The position numbers and the translations under genes were made by a program. 64,000 nt of DNA from JACVRX01 sp963831385 (GTDB lineage Bacteria; Actinomycetota; Actinomycetes; Jiangellales; Jiangellaceae). The stretch covers positions 160,169 to 224,168 of the forward strand of contig CAWHPW010000014.1 in the NCBI GenBank assembly GCA_963831385.1, read 5' to 3'. The notes under the pieces were generated by a model. That model was not told where the DNA came from, did no database searches, and was given only the letters and a program-made list of their open reading frames with translations. Positions 41,273-49,637 of the stretch are shown here, piece by piece; the first letter of the stretch is position 1, and each line of letters starts with the position of its first letter.

Positions 41273-41919
41273 CGACCTCGACAACGCGGATACACCTGCT
41301 CCGCCACGGAGAGGTGCACAACTCAGAAGGCGTGCTCTACGGTCGGCTGCCCGGTTTTCACCTGTCCGAACGTGGAATCGCCATGGCGAACCGGATCGCC
41401 GAGACGGTCGCTGATCGGGACATCGCGTGGATCGTCTCCTCGCCATTGGAGCGGGCACAGGAGACGGCGTCGCCCATTGCGGCGAAGCTCGGTCTCGACA
41501 TTCACACCGATGAGCGGCTGACGGAGGCCACGAACGTCTTTCAGGGGCAGCATCTGGGAGCCGGAGGCCGGTCCCTGCTCCGGCTCTCGAACATCAAGCA
41601 CTTTCGCAACCCGTTCCGGCCGTCGTGGGGCGAACCGTACGTCGAGATAGTGACTCGGATGCGGTTGGCGATGGCCGATGCTCGAATGGCCGCCGACGGT
41701 CAGGAGGCGCTGCTGGTCTCACACCAGCTGCCCATCTGGATCGTCCGCTGCGCGGTCGAGGGCCGGCACCTGTGGCACGACCCCCGCACGAGGGAGTGCT
41801 CCCTGGCCAGCCTGACGACGTTCACCTACGAGGACAGGGCCATTGTCTCGGTCGGCTACAGCGAGCCGGCAGCCGACCTGTTGCCTGCGTCCGGTCGTCA
41901 TGTGAACGCGGGAGCGTGA
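41269..41919 (+). CDS. Histidine phosphatase superfamily protein
   Basis: 216 aa. The phosphohistidine motif LLRHGEVHN (about residues 10-18) and the second catalytic His in LLVSHQLPIWIV define the phosphoglycerate-mutase-like fold; VSSPLERAQETASPIA is the conserved RAxQTA-like block. Substrate is unknown; similar genes are regularly found between hemL and the tlpA-ccdA-resB genes in actinobacteria. GTG 41269 overlaps the hemL stop. Confidence 0.9.
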   Translation: MTTSTTRIHLLRHGEVHNSEGVLYGRLPGFHLSERGIAMANRIAETVADRDIAWIVSSPLERAQETASPIAAKLGLDIHTDERLTEATNVFQGQHLGAGGRSLLRLSNIKHFRNPFRPSWGEPYVEIVTRMRLAMADARMAADGQEALLVSHQLPIWIVRCAVEGRHLWHDPRTRECSLASLTTFTYEDRAIVSVGYSEPAADLLPASGRHVNAGA

Positions 41920-41922
41920 GCC

Positions 41923-42522
41923 GTGCGTGCCGGGCGGGTTGTCGTGGTTCTCACCGTTGCCGCCATGACGGTGGCAGGTTGCTCGGACGGCCAGGTCGGG
42001 CGCAGCGAATCCGCCGGGCAGACTCGATATGTCGAGGGCACCGGAGTCGTCACGATCGTGCCGCCAGCAGACCGCCAGCAGGCACCGGCGTTCTCCGGGC
42101 CGCTGCTGGACGGCAGCGGTGAGTTCGACCTCGCTCACGCGAAGGGCGACGTCGTCGTCCTCAACGTCTGGGCATCGTGGTGCCCACCCTGCCGCAGCGA
42201 AGCCCCCGCCTTGCAGGCGGTCTCGGCAGAGATGATCGACCAGGACGTGCAGTTCGTCGGCATCAACGTCCGCGACAATGAAACGGACGCCCGGGCTTTC
42301 GAGCAGGAGTTCGGTCTGACCTACCCGAGTGTCGTGGACACGGACAGCGCCCTACTGCTGGCCTTCCGAGACACACTGCCACCGAGTGCCATTCCTAGCA
42401 CCCTGGTCATCGACCGCGAGGGTCGAGTGGCCGCGCGGGTTCTCGACGAGGTCACGCAAGGATCCCTGCGGGACCTCGTCGCCGACATCGCCACCGAGGA
42501 TGCGGCCCAGGCCGATGGGTGA
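41923..42522 (+). CDS. TlpA/ResA-like thiol-disulfide lipoprotein
   Basis: 199 aa. A lipobox MTVAGCSDG ends the signal peptide, so the protein is tethered outside. The thioredoxin-like domain carries WASWCPPCRSEAPAL (redox motif CPPC, about residues 87-90) and the cis-Pro in PPSAIPSTLVIDREG. It keeps apocytochrome c Cys residues reduced before heme attachment, receiving electrons from CcdA, whose gene overlaps by 8 bp. GTG 41923 lies 3 bp after the phosphatase stop. Confidence 0.92.
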   Translation: MRAGRVVVVLTVAAMTVAGCSDGQVGRSESAGQTRYVEGTGVVTIVPPADRQQAPAFSGPLLDGSGEFDLAHAKGDVVVLNVWASWCPPCRSEAPALQAVSAEMIDQDVQFVGINVRDNETDARAFEQEFGLTYPSVVDTDSALLLAFRDTLPPSAIPSTLVIDREGRVAARVLDEVTQGSLRDLVADIATEDAAQADG

Positions 42523-43261
42523 GACCTTCGCCGACACTGTCCTGTCTGGTTCTCTGCTCGTTGCCATCCCCGTGGCCGCCATCGCCGGTCTGGTCTCCTT
42601 CCTGTCGCCATGCGTACTTCCCTTGGTGCCGGGCTACCTCTCGTACGTGACCGGGCTGTCCGGAATCGAGTTGGCCGACGGTCGACGCAGCCGGGTCGTT
42701 CTCGGTGCCCTGCTGTTCGTCCTCGGCTTCTCGGTCGTATTCGTCTCCTATGGCGCGCTCTTCGGCGGTCTCGGCTCGGTGCTGGGTGAGTACGCCGACC
42801 CGATCACCCGAGCGATGGGTGTCGTGCTGATCGTGCTCGGCCTCGTGTTCGCGGGCTGGCTGCCGGGTGCCGCGCGAGAGTGGCGCTGGCACATGTCCCC
42901 GACGGTGGGCGTCGCTGGCGCTCCGCTGGTCGGCGCACTGTTCGGCATCGGCTGGACTGCCTGCACCGGCCCGACGCTCGCGGCGGTCCAGGCGTTGGCG
43001 TTCGACGACGGTAGTGCCGCGCGTGGAGCACTCCTGTCACTGTCCTATTGCCTTGGCCTCGGACTGCCGTTCGTGGTCGCGGCCATTGCCTACCGGCGGG
43101 CCTTGGGGGCGTTCGGCTGGGTGCGCCAGCACCAAGTCTGGGTGCTCCGCATCGGCGGCGCCATGCTGATCGGCCTCGGGCTGTTGCTGGTGACCGGAGT
43201 CTGGACGCAGCTCGTGTCGTCGATTCAGGGCTGGATCGGTGGGTTCGAGGTGGCCGTGTGA
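42515..43261 (+). CDS. ccdA: Cytochrome c biogenesis protein CcdA
   Basis: 248 aa with six membrane spans. The two redox Cys lie in SFLSPCVLPLVPGYLSYVTG (helix 1) and GWTACTGPTLAAV (helix 4), the CcdA signature; it carries electrons from cytoplasmic thioredoxin to the outside partner. ATG 42515 overlaps the TlpA-like gene. Its stop overlaps the resB start (GTGA). Confidence 0.95.
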   Translation: MGETFADTVLSGSLLVAIPVAAIAGLVSFLSPCVLPLVPGYLSYVTGLSGIELADGRRSRVVLGALLFVLGFSVVFVSYGALFGGLGSVLGEYADPITRAMGVVLIVLGLVFAGWLPGAAREWRWHMSPTVGVAGAPLVGALFGIGWTACTGPTLAAVQALAFDDGSAARGALLSLSYCLGLGLPFVVAAIAYRRALGAFGWVRQHQVWVLRIGGAMLIGLGLLLVTGVWTQLVSSIQGWIGGFEVAV

Positions 43262-43932
43262 CAGTCCGCGAAGCGTCGACCACTACGACGACGGAGCCAG
43301 GCCGCCCGCCCGCGCTCTCGCCGGGCGAGCTTGCCGGCTGGGCGTGGCGGCAGCTCACCTCGATGCGGGTGGCGCTGATCCTGCTGTTCCTGCTGGCCGT
43401 CGCCGCTATCCCGGGTTCCGTGGTCCCCCAGACCGAGATCAACCCGCTCGCCGTGGCGGACTTCCGCGAACGCAACCCCGCGCTGGCCCAGTGGTACGAC
43501 CGGCTCGGCCTGTTCGACGTGTTCTCGGCGCCGTGGTTCGCGGCAATCTACCTGGCGCTGATCGTCTCGCTGGTCGGCTGCATCGTCCCCCGGTCGATCC
43601 AACATTGGCGGACCGCACGTGCCGATCCGCCGCCGGCTCCCAGCCGGCTCTCACGGATGCCGGCCTACCGCCGGTTCGAGGTGGACGCACCGCCGGCCGA
43701 CGTGCTCAGCGCCGCCCGCGCAATCCTTCACTCTCGCCGCTTTCGTGTGGCTCCTTTGGCTGGGGCGGTCGGGAGATTGGCGGATGCAACGCACGCCCGC
43801 AGCAGTCCGGGGGCGGCCGGAGGCGGCAGCGGGCGTCTAAAGAGCGATTCGTGGCATGCTCTTGAGCCACGAATCGCGGAGCCCGCAGAGCCTCCGGCCG
43901 CCCCCGGACCCCCAAGTGTCCCCTGGCGATGA
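43258..43932 (+). pseudogene. resB: ResB/Ccs1 cytochrome c biogenesis protein, N-terminal part (split)
   Basis: 224 codons. The first 160 or so are a normal ResB start: WAWRQLTSMRVALILLFLLA, then PGSVVPQTEINP, FDVFSAPWFAAIYLALIVSLVGCIVPR and DVLSAARAILHSRRFRVA. From there on the sequence is foreign (Gly/Ala/Pro-rich, spanning the inserted palindrome) until TGA at 43930-43932. ResB continues in the next ORF, whose ATG (43929) overlaps this stop as ATGA. An intact ResB has both parts in one chain of roughly 500-560 residues. The halves may be co-translated and assemble, or the gene may be dead; sequence alone cannot tell. Confidence 0.8.
43805..43909. mobile_element. 105-bp palindromic insertion inside resB
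   Basis: Outer arms GTCCGGGGGCGGCCGGAGGC (43805-43824) and its exact complement (43890-43909), then GCGGGC/GCCCGC (43829-43834, 43881-43886), then GCGATTCGTGGC/GCCACGAATCGC (43844-43855, 43866-43877) around a 10-nt loop. Nested perfect stems make a near-continuous cruciform. It lies where ResB homology is interrupted (about 43750-43930). No transposase and no clear target duplication are seen, so it resembles a MITE or REP-type element. Confidence 0.8.
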
Positions 43933-45038
43933 CCCGCGTTGCGCCGGACTCGATTGCAGCAGAAGCCGGCCAGCTACGCGAAACCGGCAATCTCATCTTT
44001 CACCTCGCGGTAGTCGTCGTGCTGGTAGCCGTCGCCGTCGGGAGCCTGTTCGGCTACCGCGCGACGGTGATCGTGCCGGAAGGGTCGGGGTTTGCGAACA
44101 CCGTCATCCAGTACGACGGGCTGACCGGTGGAGCGTTGTTCGATGCGAGCGACTTGCCGCCGTTCTCGCTCCAGCTGGACGCGTTCGACATGCAGTTCGT
44201 GGAAGCTGGAGCGCAGCTCGGGTCTCCCCAGGATTTCGAGGCGACCGTGCGGTTCACGCCTGAACCCGGTGCTGCGGAGGAGCCCCGGACGATCAGGGTC
44301 AACGAACCGCTGGAGGTGGACGGCACGCTCATCCACATCCTCAATCCGGGCTACGCGCCCCTCATCACCGTCCGGGACGCGGAGGACACGGTGCTGGCCG
44401 AGGGAGCGGTGCCGTTCTTGCCGCAGGACAACTCATTCACCTCGATCGGCGTCCGGAAGGTGCCGGTGGGCCCCACCGTGGGATTGGGGGAGGACCTCGG
44501 CATCCAGGGGGTGTTCCTTCCGACGGCCGTACTCGACGAGCAGGGCCCGCGTTCAGCCTTCCCTGAGCCACGCAACCCGGCGTTGTTCCTGACGGCCTAC
44601 CACGGCGACCTCGGGCTCGACGACGGGCAGCCCCAGTCGGTCTATCGGCTCGACACCGAGGACATGGAGCAGTTCCACACCGAGGACGGCGACGTGTTCC
44701 GGGCCGACCTTGCCGTCGGTGAGACGGCAATACTGCCCGACGGGTACGGCAGTGTGACGTTCGACGGATACGTCAGCTGGGTCAACTTTCAGGTCTCGCG
44801 GAACGCCGGCAAGCAGTTCGTGCTCGTGGGCGCGATCTTGGCGCTGGCCGGTCTGCTGTTGTCGCTGTACGTGCGGCGGCGCCGGGTGTGGGTGCGAGCC
44901 GCTGAGCTGACCGACGCCGGTACCGTGGTCGAGGTCGCCGGACTGCAGCGCTCCGATGGCGGCGACCTGCAAGCCGAGGTCGACGCCATCGCCGGCGATC
45001 TGGACAGCCGGCTCCGCCCGGCGCGAGGAGAGGGGTGA
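43929..45038 (+). pseudogene. resB: ResB/Ccs1 cytochrome c biogenesis protein, C-terminal part (split)
   Basis: 369 codons from ATG 43929. It begins RVAPDSIAAEAGQLRETGN and a membrane span (LIFHLAVVVVLVAVAVGSLFGY), the point where ResB normally continues after its second membrane region, then the large extracytoplasmic domain (PLEVDGTLIHILNPGYAPL-like, GYVSWVNFQVSRNAGKQFVLVGAILALAGLLLSLYVRRRRVWVRA). This half is well preserved, with no stop or frameshift over 1.1 kb, which suggests continuing selection or a recent split. The ccsB gene follows 1 bp after the stop. Confidence 0.8.
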
Positions 45039-45039
45039 C

Positions 45040-45999
45040 GTGGACGCGGCCGTGCTGGCTGAGTGGAGTCGGTTCCTCGTCGGCGGTGCGATCGCCGCGT
45101 TCATTGTCGCGTGGCTCGCGTATTGCGCCGACGCCGCGCAGCGAACGCGAGCCCGGCGGGTGCAGGTGCGCGAGCAGGTCGCCGTCGGCGTTCCCGATGG
45201 CTTCGGCGCCGAGGCCGCGCCGGCTGTAGACACCGCGGACGATCGAGGCCCCGATGCCCGGATGGCCGCCATCGGTTACTCGGTCAGCGTGCTCGCGACG
45301 TTGTTGCTGGGCGCGGGAGTGGTGCTGCGAGCGCTCAGCGTCTCGCGGCCGCCGTGGGGGAACATGTACGAGTTCTCCATCACCGCGTCGCTAGTCGCGT
45401 CGATCGCCTTCCTGACCATGGCGCGAACACGCACTGGCCGTGCCGTCGCCATCTGGATCCTGCTGGTCGTGTTTTCGACGTTGAGCGTGGCCGTGACTGT
45501 CCTGTACTTGCCACCCGGTCCACTGGTACCGGCCCTGCGGTCGTACTGGCTGGTCCTCCACGTCGGCGCGGCCGTGTCGGCATTCGGGCTCTTCACGGTT
45601 TCGGCGATCGTCAGTGGTCTGCAGATCGTCGCCGAGCGCGCGGAGCAGCGGGCAGGTGTCGGTGGCTTGGGAACATCGCTACCGTCTTCGGCCACCCTGG
45701 ATCGGCTGGCATATCGGCTGATCGCCATCGCCTTCCCGGTCTGGACCGTCGGCCCGCTGATCCTGGGCGCGATCTGGGCCGAGGCGTCCTGGGGCCGGTA
45801 TTGGGGATGGGACCCCAAGGAGGTGTGGGCGCTGGTCACGTGGCTGGCGTATGCGGCGTATTTGCACGCACGAGCGACAGCCGGCTGGCGAGGCGCGAAA
45901 GCCTCGGCCGTTTCGCTGGTCGCGTACGGAACCGTGCTGTTCAGCTACTTCGGCGTCAACCTGGTTTTCACCGGGCTGCACGCATATGGCGGGCTCTGA
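45040..45999 (+). CDS. ccsB: Cytochrome c biogenesis protein CcsB/CcsA (heme handling)
   Basis: 319 aa with about eight membrane spans. The tryptophan-rich heme-binding WWD segment reads ASWGRYWGWDPKEVWALVTWLAY; RPPWGNMYEFSITA is the conserved periplasmic loop, and His in VLHVGAAVSAFG and near the end (TGLHAYGG) are candidate external heme ligands. With ResB it forms the system II heme lyase that attaches heme to apocytochrome c. GTG 45040 follows GAGGAGAGGGGTGAC. It depends on ResB, which is split here. Its stop is 5 bp from the convergent vapC stop. Confidence 0.93.
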   Translation: MDAAVLAEWSRFLVGGAIAAFIVAWLAYCADAAQRTRARRVQVREQVAVGVPDGFGAEAAPAVDTADDRGPDARMAAIGYSVSVLATLLLGAGVVLRALSVSRPPWGNMYEFSITASLVASIAFLTMARTRTGRAVAIWILLVVFSTLSVAVTVLYLPPGPLVPALRSYWLVLHVGAAVSAFGLFTVSAIVSGLQIVAERAEQRAGVGGLGTSLPSSATLDRLAYRLIAIAFPVWTVGPLILGAIWAEASWGRYWGWDPKEVWALVTWLAYAAYLHARATAGWRGAKASAVSLVAYGTVLFSYFGVNLVFTGLHAYGGL

Positions 46000-46004
46000 C
46001 CCGG

Positions 46005-46445
46005 TCAGGTGGCTGGCTCGGCCAGCAACCGTTGCCACCGGAGGCCTGGAAATCGGGCAAATCCCGTATCGGCGGTGACCCAGGTAGCGCCTGTCTCGAT
46101 CGCCAAGGCTGCGAGATACGCGTCTGGAACGATATTTCCGCGCGCGCCGACGTCGCGGCAGAGGGCACTGAAGATGCCCCAGTGCCGTTGTCCAGGCCGG
46201 ACCGCGACGGCGCTCGGTGCGGTGAGAACAGCGGCACAGAAATCGACGGCGATACCCGGGGGTGTGGGATCGCGGTACACGCGATGGTGGGTCACGATGC
46301 GAGTGAAGGCGGCCAGGACGAGTTCGCTCACGCCAAATGGCTCCGGCCCGGTCAAGGTCCGTTCGAGCCAGGCACGATGTTCATCCGAACGTGGGCTCTC
46401 TGGGCGATGGGCATAGATGAAGACGTTGACGTCAGCCAGCAGCAC
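46005..46445 (-). CDS. vapC: VapC-type PIN-domain toxin (module 1)
   Basis: 146 aa from GTG 46445. PIN ribonuclease acidic residues appear in LLADVNVFIYAH (Asp), VSELVLAAFTRIV (Glu) and VPDAYLAALAIETGATWVTADTGF (two Asp). VapC toxins cut structured RNAs such as initiator tRNA. The start lies within the 3' end of the antitoxin gene (14-bp overlap), the usual coupling. The module sits between ccsB and a PLDc_N gene. Confidence 0.9.
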   Translation of the reverse strand: MLLADVNVFIYAHRPESPRSDEHRAWLERTLTGPEPFGVSELVLAAFTRIVTHHRVYRDPTPPGIAVDFCAAVLTAPSAVAVRPGQRHWGIFSALCRDVGARGNIVPDAYLAALAIETGATWVTADTGFARFPGLRWQRLLAEPAT

Positions 46446-46692
46446 GTATGTCGTGCTCCTCGTCCAAGAGCGCCGACAGCGCCTCCTTGTCCTCCAGGTC
46501 GATGCCCGGCTGCAGACCACTGCCGCCGTAGGTGGGCACGGTCACAGTTGTGGAACCGGCATCCGGTGCGCGAGCAGCGAAGAGCACTCGCAGTGCGTCG
46601 TCGATGACGTCACCTAGCGATCGCCTGGTCCGGACCGCGACCTCACGGGCGTTGGCCAGTAGCGCGTCATCGATGTTGACCGTGGTCCGCAT
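46432..46692 (-). CDS. vapB: VapB-type ribbon-helix-helix antitoxin (module 1)
   Basis: 86 aa. The RHH domain is MRTTVNIDDALLANAREVAV-TRRSLGDVIDDALRVL; the C-terminal part (GIDLEDKEALSALLDEEHD) would wrap the toxin. Antitoxins of this kind bind their own promoter. ATG 46692 lies in a locally AT-rich patch (ACCATCAACAGCAAGCATCA on the plus strand) that probably holds the promoter and operator. Confidence 0.88.
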   Translation of the reverse strand: MRTTVNIDDALLANAREVAVRTRRSLGDVIDDALRVLFAARAPDAGSTTVTVPTYGGSGLQPGIDLEDKEALSALLDEEHDIRAAG

Positions 46693-46745
46693 CTCTGCAC
46701 CATACCATCAACAGCAAGCATCATGATGCTTCCAGCTGCCCTCGG

Positions 46746-47108
46746 TCAACGGGGGTCGTCGTCGCCCTCGCCAGGGTGGCGCATCTCTTCCTCTCGGCGG
46801 CGCAGGTCTTCCTCCCACTGCTCGAGCATCTTCTGGTGGCGTTCGTCGACGTCGCGGATCTCGCGCAGGAACTCCGGGTTGTCGTCCGGCGCCACGACGG
46901 GGGGAACCTGCCGCTGTTGCCTCGGCCGGCGACGCAGTCGGCGGGCGATGATCCAGGCGAGGGGCCCAACCACCGGCAGCACGATGATCAGCGCCATCCA
47001 TATCGCCCGGCGAGGCCCAGGTACCTCGGCGGGATCGGTCTGTAAACAATCAATCGACGCATAGACGGCGAGGACGACGGCGACCAGGAGGGGCAGCGCT
47101 CTCGTCAA
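46746..47108 (-). CDS. PLDc_N-domain membrane protein
   Basis: 120 aa, start TTG 47108 (no better start retains the first helix). The N-terminal segment LPLLVAVVLAVYASIDCLQTD followed by AIWMALIIVLPVVGPLAWII is the two-helix PLDc_N (phospholipase D nuclease N-terminal) domain, found as a stand-alone in many actinobacteria. The cytoplasmic tail is highly charged and probably helical (LREIRDVDERHQKMLEQWEEDLRRREEEM). Function is unknown. The start codon is uncertain. Confidence 0.75.
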   Translation of the reverse strand: MTRALPLLVAVVLAVYASIDCLQTDPAEVPGPRRAIWMALIIVLPVVGPLAWIIARRLRRRPRQQRQVPPVVAPDDNPEFLREIRDVDERHQKMLEQWEEDLRRREEEMRHPGEGDDDPR

Positions 47109-47211
47109 CGCGAACCGCCCCAGGTCGTGGGCTCGAACATGTCTGAAGCGTATGCGACGCCACGGCGCAAGGGCGTGCGGTGGTCAGCTTGATCGGGTCC
47201 ATCATGGTCTG

Positions 47212-48198
47212 ATGGGCACCTCAGCTCGTCCCGACGATCGAACCTTGACCTTGGTGACCGTCGACGACGTCCGGACCGCGGCGGCCCGGGTGCTCGGACA
47301 GGTCGTTCGCACCCCGCTCCTGCCCTGTCCGTGGGCCGATGCAGCTCGGCCGCTCTGGCTCAAACCAGAGAACCTGCAGCCCACCGGAGCGTTCAAGATG
47401 CGCGGCGCGCTGAATGCCGTCGGCGCCCTCTCGGCTGCCCAGCGCGGTCAGGGCGTGATCACCCACTCCAGCGGAAACCACGGCCGGGCGCTGGCGTGGG
47501 CTGCCCGTTCATACGGCATTCCGGTCGTCGTCGTCATGCCCGACACATCGCCCGCTGTCAAGGTCGAAGGGGTGCGTGCTCTTGGCGCCGAGATCGTCAT
47601 GGTTCCGCCGCCCGATCGCGAAGCGCGAGTTGCCGCGATCGCCGCCGAACGCACCTTGGTGGCGATTCCCCCCTTTGACCACGCGGACGTGATTGCCGGG
47701 CAGGGCACGCTCGGCCTCGAGATAGTCCAGGACCTGCCGGAGGTCGACACCGTGCTCGTGCCGGTTGGCGGGGGAGGTCTTATTTCCGGCGTGGCCATCG
47801 CGGTCAAGGCGATCAGTCCAGCCACCCGGGTCGTCGGCGTAGAACCAGAGCTCGCAGGTGATCTCGCAGAAGGATTTCGGCGAGGTGAGCGAGTCGTCTG
47901 GGATCCGGCCTTGACCGCCCGCACCATCGCCGACGGCGTCCGATTGCCAGCGGTCGGCGAGCTGACCTGGCAGCACATCAGCAGGCTGGTCGACGACGTT
48001 GTCACTGTGTCCGAACAGAGCATCATCGATGCCATGGCCTTGCTCGCCCGATCGAGCCGGCTGGTCGCCGAGCCGAGTGGCGCTGTGACGGCGGCCGCGT
48101 ATTTCGAGCACCCCGAAGCCGCGACCGGCCGAACCGTTGCAGTCGTGTCCGGCGGCAATGTCGATCCGGCGCTGCTGGTGCGAGCCTTGCAGCCATGA
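47212..48198 (+). CDS. Threonine/serine dehydratase-like PLP enzyme
   Basis: 328 aa, a fold-type II PLP enzyme without a regulatory ACT domain. The Schiff-base Lys lies in PTGAFKMRGALNA (about residue 62), the phosphate-binding Gly loop is VPVGGGGLISG, and THSSGNHGRALAWAA binds the substrate carboxylate. It could be a catabolic threonine dehydratase, a serine racemase or a hydroxyaspartate enzyme; the sequence does not decide. ATG 47212 is the last reasonable start before conserved sequence. A hairpin overlaps its stop. Confidence 0.85.
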   Translation: MGTSARPDDRTLTLVTVDDVRTAAARVLGQVVRTPLLPCPWADAARPLWLKPENLQPTGAFKMRGALNAVGALSAAQRGQGVITHSSGNHGRALAWAARSYGIPVVVVMPDTSPAVKVEGVRALGAEIVMVPPPDREARVAAIAAERTLVAIPPFDHADVIAGQGTLGLEIVQDLPEVDTVLVPVGGGGLISGVAIAVKAISPATRVVGVEPELAGDLAEGFRRGERVVWDPALTARTIADGVRLPAVGELTWQHISRLVDDVVTVSEQSIIDAMALLARSSRLVAEPSGAVTAAAYFEHPEAATGRTVAVVSGGNVDPALLVRALQP

Positions 48199-48241
48199 TC
48201 GTGGAAGAAATCCACGTCCTGGCGGTGGGATGTTCCACGAT
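48198..48241 (+). terminator. Hairpin after the dehydratase-like gene
   Basis: ATCGTGGAA (48198-48206) and TTCCACGAT (48233-48241) are perfect complements and begin at the final base of the stop codon. The 26-nt loop and lack of a T-run make termination plausible but unproven. Confidence 0.5.
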
Positions 48242-48263
48242 GAGCCGTGAACCCGCCGCCGCG

Positions 48264-48269
48264 TAGGCT
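48264..48269 (+). promoter_or_regulatory. -10-like hexamer of DUF4229 gene, leaderless pattern
   Basis: TAGGCT ends 9 nt before ATG 48279. Confidence 0.45.
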
Positions 48270-48278
48270 GGCTGGGTC

Positions 48279-48698
48279 ATGGCTTTCCTGCAGTACACGC
48301 TGTTGCGTCTTCTCCTCTTTCTCGCCGTCGCGGCGCTGCTGTGGATCGTCGGGATCCGAGGCGTCTGGCTGGTGATGTTCGCGATCCTCGGCTCCGGCAT
48401 CATCAGCGTCTTCGCGCTGTCGCGCAGCCGTGACGCAGCCTCCGTGGCTCTGGCAAACCGCATGTCCATGGTCAAGGGACGCATGGCGGCGCGGACCGCT
48501 GCCGAGGACGCCTGGAACGATCAACAGCGGGCAACGTCAGGCGACGACGAGTCCGCCGGCGTGGCTGCGCGGGAGAGCCAGGAGAAACCGCACGAACCAG
48601 TCGACGACATCGGCACGTCATCGTCGAATGCTCCCGGACGCGACCTGCCCGATCTCGATGATGCTGCCGAGGTCACGCGCCTGCGCGACGAGGCGTGA
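48279..48698 (+). CDS. DUF4229 membrane protein
   Basis: 139 aa. Two N-terminal helices (YTLLRLLLFLAVAALLWIVG and GVWLVMFAILGSGIISVFAL) then SRSRDAASVALANRMSMVKGRMAARTAAEDAWND, the DUF4229 pattern, followed by a disordered acidic tail. Members are actinobacterial and repeatedly lie near menaquinone genes; here menA is 2.5 kb away, with an accessory methyltransferase-XRE-DUF397 cluster in between. No biochemical role is known. Confidence 0.85.
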   Translation: MAFLQYTLLRLLLFLAVAALLWIVGIRGVWLVMFAILGSGIISVFALSRSRDAASVALANRMSMVKGRMAARTAAEDAWNDQQRATSGDDESAGVAARESQEKPHEPVDDIGTSSSNAPGRDLPDLDDAAEVTRLRDEA

Positions 48699-48713
48699 GC
48701 AGCCGGGAACCTG

Positions 48714-49520
48714 TCAGCTCTTGCGGCCGATCCCGGCGTAATACCAGACGCTTTCCGGATCCTCACCGGCAATGGATTCGTCCGGATGCCAGGCAAGGAG
48801 CGGGACGATGCCGGGCTCGACGAGTTCGAGGCCGGTGAAGAACGACTCGACCCCTTGTCGGCTCCTTGGCACCAGGGTGATTCCAGCGGCAGTGGCGGCG
48901 TCAACGGCCCCTTGGACCGCCTCCGGGTCGAAATCGCCGCTGGGATGTGTGACCACGAGATAGCTGCCGGAGGGCAGGCCGTCGAGCAACGTGGTCACCA
49001 TGCCCTGCGGGTCCTCATGGTCGTGGAAGTACATCAAGATCGCGACGAGCAGCAGTGCGACCGGTTGGTCGAGGTCGAGGGTCCGCGGCAGCGCTGGATC
49101 GGCGAGGATCTTCTCCGGCTGCTGGACGTCGGCCATGATGAACTCGGTCTGGCCGACCGACGAGCTGGTCATCAACGCCCTGGCGTGGGCGAGTACGAGT
49201 GGGTCGTGGTCGACGTAGAGCACTCGGGATTCGGGCGCGACTTCCTGCGCCACCTCGTGTGTGCTACCGGCGGTGGGAATCCCCGGCCCGATGTCGAGGA
49301 ACTGCCGGACCCCCAACTCGGTGGCGAGATAGCGCACTGCTCGGCCGAGAAACGCTCTATTCGCCCTGGCCATTGCCGGAAGGGTGGGAATCGCGTGGAC
49401 CATCGCGTCACCGAGTGCACGATCGGCGGCAAAGTTGTCCTTGCCGCCCAGCCAGTAGTCATACACCCGCGCGGCATGCGCGACGGAGGTGTCGATCTGC
49501 GAGAACGGGTCCGACGCCAT
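48714..49520 (-). CDS. SAM-dependent methyltransferase, actinobacterial DUF574 type
   Basis: 268 aa from ATG 49520, which has AAGGAAG 8 nt upstream; an in-frame ATG at 49556 would add 12 residues. Diagnostic blocks: ARVYDYWLGGKDNFAADR, ANRAFLGRAVRYLA, GVRQFLDIGPGIPT (SAM site), VLYVDHDPLVLAHARALM, and a C-terminal EPGIVPLLAWHP. The family is greatly expanded in actinomycetes, often next to XRE/DUF397 genes as here. The methyl acceptor is unknown. Confidence 0.9.
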   Translation of the reverse strand: MASDPFSQIDTSVAHAARVYDYWLGGKDNFAADRALGDAMVHAIPTLPAMARANRAFLGRAVRYLATELGVRQFLDIGPGIPTAGSTHEVAQEVAPESRVLYVDHDPLVLAHARALMTSSSVGQTEFIMADVQQPEKILADPALPRTLDLDQPVALLLVAILMYFHDHEDPQGMVTTLLDGLPSGSYLVVTHPSGDFDPEAVQGAVDAATAAGITLVPRSRQGVESFFTGLELVEPGIVPLLAWHPDESIAGEDPESVWYYAGIGRKS

Positions 49521-49637
49521 CAGGGGCTTCCTTACGATGTGGGGGTCAGAATTCACCTTAGCCGCGACGCAGACGCAGGTGAACTACGGAATCCGTCGTT
49601 GTGGACCGGCAGGTGACTCGGTGTTGTGGGCGGTGTC

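Noticed and set aside
43048..43257. Upstream start of the ResB N-terminal ORF
   Set aside because: It overlaps ccdA in another frame; GTG 43258 gives the usual GTGA overlap with ccdA.
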